A DNA stretch of 64,000 nt from JBEKTW01 sp049515655 (GTDB lineage: Bacteria > Bacteroidota > Ignavibacteria > UBA10030 > SZUA-254), in assembly GCA_049515655.1 (NCBI GenBank), contig JBEKTW010000016.1, positions 19,339 to 83,338 of the forward strand, written 5' to 3'. Position 1 is the first letter of the stretch, and each line of letters begins with the position of its first letter. The translations under genes and the position numbers were made by a program. The notes under the pieces are model-generated. The model did no database searches. It saw only the letters and a list, made by a program, of their open reading frames with translations, and was not told where the DNA came from. Below are positions 60,423 through 64,000 of this stretch, in pieces.

Positions 60423-61157
60423 ATGACGGCGAAGGTTGTATCTGTCGGCTATGGCCGGGGACAATGGTGGACCCTCCACCAGCGCAATGCGTTGGCTGCC
60501 CTGGTGATTGCCATCCTGCTTCATTGCCTGGTGATAGTTACCTACTACGTTGCCGGCGAACTCCCGGATGAGGGAAGTATCCCTTCTCTTGGGCCGAGAA
60601 GGATCCCGTACGACAGGATACCGCAGGTATCGATTGAGCCGACAAGCTCCATTCCGCAGGTCGCCGTCGCGGAACCTGCTGCCAGGGTGACCCCGGGGGT
60701 GCCGGTGCCTGTTCCCGATGTTCTTGTAGACCCGGAACAAACCATTCCGTCGAAGGATGACTATCATCGCGTTGCGGACGAGCATCCGGGCGTTGGAAAA
60801 GACGAGGGATCCATTACGGTTGAGGAACCGGCGGCGCCGGATGAGACGGAAGAAGTTCCACCCTTCCGTGCCGTCGAAAAACTGCCGGTGCCTGTGGAGG
60901 AAGTGAGCCCGGAGTATCCTGAAATCGCCCGTCGTGCCGGCGTAGAAGGAACCGTGTGGGTGAAAGTGATTGTTGATAAGGATGGCAGGGTGAGAAAGGC
61001 GGAAATCGTAAAAAGCGATGCCGATATCTTCAACGATGCCGCGATATCTGCCGCGAAGCAGTGGGTGTTCACTCCGGCGATGATGAACAATGGGCCGGTT
61101 GCCGTGTGGGCGTCAATTCCGTTCCGTTTCAGACTACACGTCAACCTCGTGAGGTAA
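60423..61157 (+). CDS. tonB: TonB energy transducer, second copy
   Basis: A 244-residue paralogue of the preceding TonB. The N-terminal helix is ALVIAILLHCLVIVTYYVAG, again with a His in the membrane. The C-terminal domain (EYPEIARRAGVEGTVWVKVI, QWVFTPAMMNNGPVAVWASI) is very similar to copy 1, while the spacer is more acidic (GKDEGSITVEEPAAPDETEE). It may serve a different receptor set. Its ribosome site can be sequestered in a hairpin. Confidence 0.95.
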   Translation: MTAKVVSVGYGRGQWWTLHQRNALAALVIAILLHCLVIVTYYVAGELPDEGSIPSLGPRRIPYDRIPQVSIEPTSSIPQVAVAEPAARVTPGVPVPVPDVLVDPEQTIPSKDDYHRVADEHPGVGKDEGSITVEEPAAPDETEEVPPFRAVEKLPVPVEEVSPEYPEIARRAGVEGTVWVKVIVDKDGRVRKAEIVKSDADIFNDAAISAAKQWVFTPAMMNNGPVAVWASIPFRFRLHVNLVR

Positions 61158-61158
61158 A

Positions 61159-61383
61159 GTGGCCGCTGAGGACATCATTCGCGTTGTCAGCTACACAACC
61201 TCCTCCTTGGTGTTGCTGGTAGGAATCATGGTGCTGTTTAACCTATTTCTCCCGGGCTCTATCCCGGGAAATTTTCGGGTGGTTCTTGGTATCTGCATGG
61301 TGGTCTACGGAGTCTACCGGATATTCATGATCTGGAAAAAACAACGGAGTGAAGGAACCTGGGTCGACAATGATGAACGCTAA
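61159..61383 (+). CDS. 74-residue two-helix membrane protein
   Basis: GTG start at 61159, one base after the tonB stop codon. Two hydrophobic segments (VVSYTTSSLVLLVGIMVLFN and NFRVVLGICMVVYGVYRIFM) are followed by a charged tail (WKKQRSEGTWVDNDER). The stop overlaps the next gene's start. Strict spacing shows it belongs to the Ton operon; function unknown. Confidence 0.85.
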   Translation: MAAEDIIRVVSYTTSSLVLLVGIMVLFNLFLPGSIPGNFRVVLGICMVVYGVYRIFMIWKKQRSEGTWVDNDER

Positions 61384-62317
61384 GCGGCTGAAATGCGTCC
61401 CGGGTGTCCTTGCCGTCATCGCGATGACAACACTCATCGCATGTTCACCCGACAGGAAGGAAACGCCGACCAAGGGCGCGATGATGGCCCTGGTTTCAGA
61501 GTCGGTTGCTCCGGTTCTCAAGCTGGAGCGGGCAGAATTTGAGGAATTGTACAGAGAAGCGAAAGTGGAGCTGAAAGTTACTTCAACTCGCGACGCGATC
61601 GTGCAGTTCTTCAACGCCGACAGCATCAAGACGATTGTTTCATCCCGCCCGTTGAATGCGGAGGAGCAGGCGGCGGTCAAGCGGTATCATCTTGATTTTG
61701 CCGAATACAAGATCGCTATCGATGGAGTTGCATTGATCGTCTCCCGGGATAATCCCGTCGCGCAACTTCGTACGACCCAGCTCGACAGCCTGTACCGCGG
61801 CTTGATTACGCAGTGGAGTAAGCTCGGGTGGAAGAGTTCATCTTTGTCGATCGGGATTTGCTTACCGGATGAAAACGCCGGAGAATTTGAGGTTGTTGCG
61901 ACGAAAATTCTTCATGGCGGAAAATTCGCGCCAGCGGCGAAGGTTGTAGGCTCGTCGCCGGAAATGCTGCAGTACGTGGCTGAACACTCGAATTCCATCG
62001 GTATGGTGAGCGTCGGCTGGTTGGGCAATTACAAAGAAAAACTTAGAGTTCTCGAGCTCTGCGACCCCAATGCTCCGGATTCGCTGGGCATTCGCGGACA
62101 GTATTTCAGCCCCCATCAGGCGCATCTGTATCGCGGATACTACCCGCTCACCACGGAGGTCTACATCTACACTCGCACGGATATGTACAGCGTTGCGGCA
62201 GGATTCATCACATTTATATCAAGCGCACCCGGCCAGAAAATCGTTTTGAATAGCGGACTGGTTCCGGCAACGATGCCGGTGCAATTAGTCGAATTAACAA
62301 ATAAGAGCCTTCAATAG
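61370..62317 (+). CDS. PstS-like substrate-binding lipoprotein of the Ton operon
   Basis: A 315-residue lipoprotein. Start at 61370 or the next codon (61373); signal VLAVIAMTTLIACSPD with lipobox LIAC. The body resembles phosphate-binding PstS-type PBP-like proteins: ALIVSRDNPVAQLRTTQLDS, LITQWSKLGWKSSSL and SIGMVSVGWLGNY. No Pst permease is nearby. It overlaps both neighbours. Its location in a Ton operon suggests it hands a ligand to, or senses, TonB-linked transport; the ligand is unknown. Confidence 0.88.
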   Translation: MMNAKRLKCVPGVLAVIAMTTLIACSPDRKETPTKGAMMALVSESVAPVLKLERAEFEELYREAKVELKVTSTRDAIVQFFNADSIKTIVSSRPLNAEEQAAVKRYHLDFAEYKIAIDGVALIVSRDNPVAQLRTTQLDSLYRGLITQWSKLGWKSSSLSIGICLPDENAGEFEVVATKILHGGKFAPAAKVVGSSPEMLQYVAEHSNSIGMVSVGWLGNYKEKLRVLELCDPNAPDSLGIRGQYFSPHQAHLYRGYYPLTTEVYIYTRTDMYSVAAGFITFISSAPGQKIVLNSGLVPATMPVQLVELTNKSLQ

Positions 62318-63828
62318 TGAAAAAATACATCAGACTATTCTCGTTATCGACGGTACTTCTTGTGATGGCATGCCTGCCTGCGCGTGCCGATGACCCATTG
62401 CAGGCCGGCAAGGCAGCATTGGAAAAAGGCGACCTCCAGGCGGCAATCACGTCGCTGCAGGAAGCGGTGCGAAAGGATAAGAAAAACCCGCAGGCTTTTT
62501 TCCTCCTGGGAACGGCGTACTACCGTGCGGACTCGCTCGATCAAGCCGTTGCCGCTGTAATTCAGACGCGCGAGTTGGATTCGTCGAACGCGGCAGTGTA
62601 TAGCTTACTCGGCGATATCTACGTCAAGCAGACCATACATCCGATGGCCATTGAGCAGTACAAACATTCAGTAGCCATCGACAGTACCAAACCCGATGTG
62701 TATTTGAAGTTAGCCCATTCCTACATGAAAACGCGGCAGTACAATGAAGCCGCGCTGGCTTTCCGGAGTGCGATCAAGCTCGATACGACGAACATCCAAC
62801 CGTTCAGGGAACTTGGTAATCTTTACATGCTGGCGAAACAGTATGTGAATGCCGTTCCATTCCTCCAATGGCTTGTGGATCGCCAGCCGGACGAAGCTCA
62901 GCCGCAGGTTCAGTTAGCGAAGGCATTGTATCACACGAGGAATTATGAAGGACTCATACCGGTCGCAAACAAGGTCATTCAGCGCGACTCCACCCAGAAG
63001 GAAGTCATGCATATGCTCGGTGTTGCGTATGTGAGGACCCGTGACAATGCCAATGCGGAGAAGGTTCTCCTGCTTCTCGAACAACGGGATACATTGAAAG
63101 CTGAAGAGTACGTAAGGCTTGCACAGGCGCAGAAGGCTCTCGACAAGGTCGATGACGCGATAGCGTCGTATGAAAAAGCGTTTCGTGCAGACTCGACGTT
63201 GGGGGATGTCTATTACGACCTCGGTACGCTCTACATGAAACGCAAGCGGTACGAAGAGGCGGTAACGATGTTCGAGAAGAAAATTGCCACCGACACGTCA
63301 TCGAACTATCGATGGGCATCGCATCTGAGTGCCGGTCAACTTCTCATTCAGCTGAAAGATTTGGAGAACGCGCGCAAGCACCTCCTCGCAAGCATTCAAA
63401 TCAAGCCCGAGTACCTTGCGGGCTGGAGCAATCTTGGGATATGCTATGCGCAGATGGAATCGACTCAACAAGAAATCGTAACGTACCAGAAAGTCATCGA
63501 GCTCGCTACGGCCGCCAACGCCAATGGAGAACCGGGCAAACATAATAAGGAATTGGAAGAAGCGTACCGGATCATAGGCGTGCAGTACTACCGCGACAAA
63601 AAATACGCTCAGGCAATTGAGTACCTCAAGAAAGCCTTTCAACTCGACCCGAAGGACTGTGATGTTCTCATCCTTTTCGCTGAAGCATATCAGGCCAACG
63701 ACCAAAAAGATGACGCTATTAAGTATTATCGAAAGGTCCTTGATACCTGCCCGAAGAATTCCACACAGCATAATGATGCCATAAAATACCTCAAAATGCT
63801 GGGAGAATTTGATGTAGAAGGCAAGTAG
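62317..63828 (+). CDS. Exported TPR-repeat protein of the Ton operon
   Basis: A 503-residue protein with GTG start at 62317, overlapping the previous TAG by one base. Signal sequence LFSLSTVLLVMACLPARADD; whether it is lipidated at Cys or cleaved after ARA is unclear. About ten TPR units follow (PQAFFLLGTAYYRADSLDQA, YYDLGTLYMKRKRYEEAVTM, YAQAIEYLKKAFQLDPKDCD). It is a likely periplasmic scaffold for the complex. Last gene of the operon visible here. Confidence 0.92.
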   Translation: MKKYIRLFSLSTVLLVMACLPARADDPLQAGKAALEKGDLQAAITSLQEAVRKDKKNPQAFFLLGTAYYRADSLDQAVAAVIQTRELDSSNAAVYSLLGDIYVKQTIHPMAIEQYKHSVAIDSTKPDVYLKLAHSYMKTRQYNEAALAFRSAIKLDTTNIQPFRELGNLYMLAKQYVNAVPFLQWLVDRQPDEAQPQVQLAKALYHTRNYEGLIPVANKVIQRDSTQKEVMHMLGVAYVRTRDNANAEKVLLLLEQRDTLKAEEYVRLAQAQKALDKVDDAIASYEKAFRADSTLGDVYYDLGTLYMKRKRYEEAVTMFEKKIATDTSSNYRWASHLSAGQLLIQLKDLENARKHLLASIQIKPEYLAGWSNLGICYAQMESTQQEIVTYQKVIELATAANANGEPGKHNKELEEAYRIIGVQYYRDKKYAQAIEYLKKAFQLDPKDCDVLILFAEAYQANDQKDDAIKYYRKVLDTCPKNSTQHNDAIKYLKMLGEFDVEGK

Positions 63829-64000
63829 TTTCCGGCGTTCTTCGCGTCAATGAGAGGTTTCTCTCTCTGTTCCCGCCCCCGTGTTGCCTCATAATAAAAG
63901 GTAACCGTAGAGGTTACGAAGGTAGCAAAATGTTTTGGTGATTTCCACTGTTGTTTTTCCTTGTATTTATTTGTTGTTCTTCCGGCCCAGGTGAGCGTAC
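63829..64000 (+). other. Trailing intergenic sequence
   Basis: Includes a small hairpin GTAACC-GTAGA-GGTTAC near 63901-63917 followed by AT-rich sequence. No gene is visible before the window ends. Confidence 0.4.

Overview
The window is about 64 kb of a chromosome with moderately high GC. It fits the Ignavibacteria / Chlorobi side of the Bacteroidota best. Three independent signs point there. (1) Two secreted proteins end in the type IX secretion sorting tail (NYPNPFNP ... LGREVATLVNEVKQ ... GVYFYRL). (2) Seventeen or eighteen upstream regions share the Bacteroidota sigma-A promoter shape, TTG-N19/20-TAnnTT, with very constant spacing. (3) A 31-residue basic protein of the AURKAIP1/COX24 (bL38) type lies downstream of an HU gene. 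Many genes still have Shine-Dalgarno sequences (for example AAAGGAG before ssb), which argues against Bacteroidia. Species-level placement is not possible from this window. No rRNA, tRNA, CRISPR array, transposase or phage gene was seen.

Layout. 1-5.2 kb: end of an NHL-repeat protein, ssb, a small membrane protein, then a cobalamin riboswitch with its terminator, a BtuB-type TonB-dependent receptor and a DUF6580-like membrane protein. 5.2-18.3 kb: mostly housekeeping genes (carA, dut, rsmI, metH, ferredoxin, MBL hydrolase, queG, trxB), plus a coiled-coil protein ending in a receiver domain and a thioredoxin-fold protein that has lost its CxxC. metH and queG both encode cobalamin-dependent enzymes, which matches the B12 uptake locus. 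18.3-24.9 kb: Hsp20 and three secreted or lipoprotein beta-propeller proteins, two with T9SS tails. 25-37.4 kb: sppA, HU, a zinc-ribbon microprotein, bL38, a 5'-nucleotidase, an EF-G-like GTPase, a HIT protein, an ECF sigma / anti-sigma / Spy-like trio and a cysteine desulfurase. 37.4-47.8 kb: minus-strand genes only. First comes an M28 lipoprotein-prmA-ppx operon, then an accessory-looking block (oxidoreductase, racemase-like protein, GT-C-like membrane protein, asparagine-synthase-like protein, DUF2339 protein). Paired hairpin repeats flank its first two genes. 48-53.8 kb: a DUF4097 protein, dacB, a small signalling group and an APC permease.

54-63.8 kb holds the most coherent system. A membrane histidine kinase and an NtrC-type sigma-54 activator are translationally coupled. 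About 170 bp after the activator lies a textbook -24/-12 promoter (GG-N10-GC) preceded by two direct repeats. The promoter faces a tightly packed operon: STAS protein, ExbB/TolQ, two ExbD, two TonB, a small membrane protein, a PstS-like lipoprotein and a TPR protein. I infer that a cell-envelope signal acting through the kinase and activator switches on this Ton energising complex. I know of no described example of that circuit, but I could not search for one.

Intergenic space carries several repeat families: a ~150 bp inverted pair 10 kb apart, a 60 bp tandem pair that forms the end of rsmI, a MITE-like element with 13 bp inverted ends, and hairpins sharing a GCGGGGACGC core. Repeat-like sequence also forms the linkers inside both T9SS tails.
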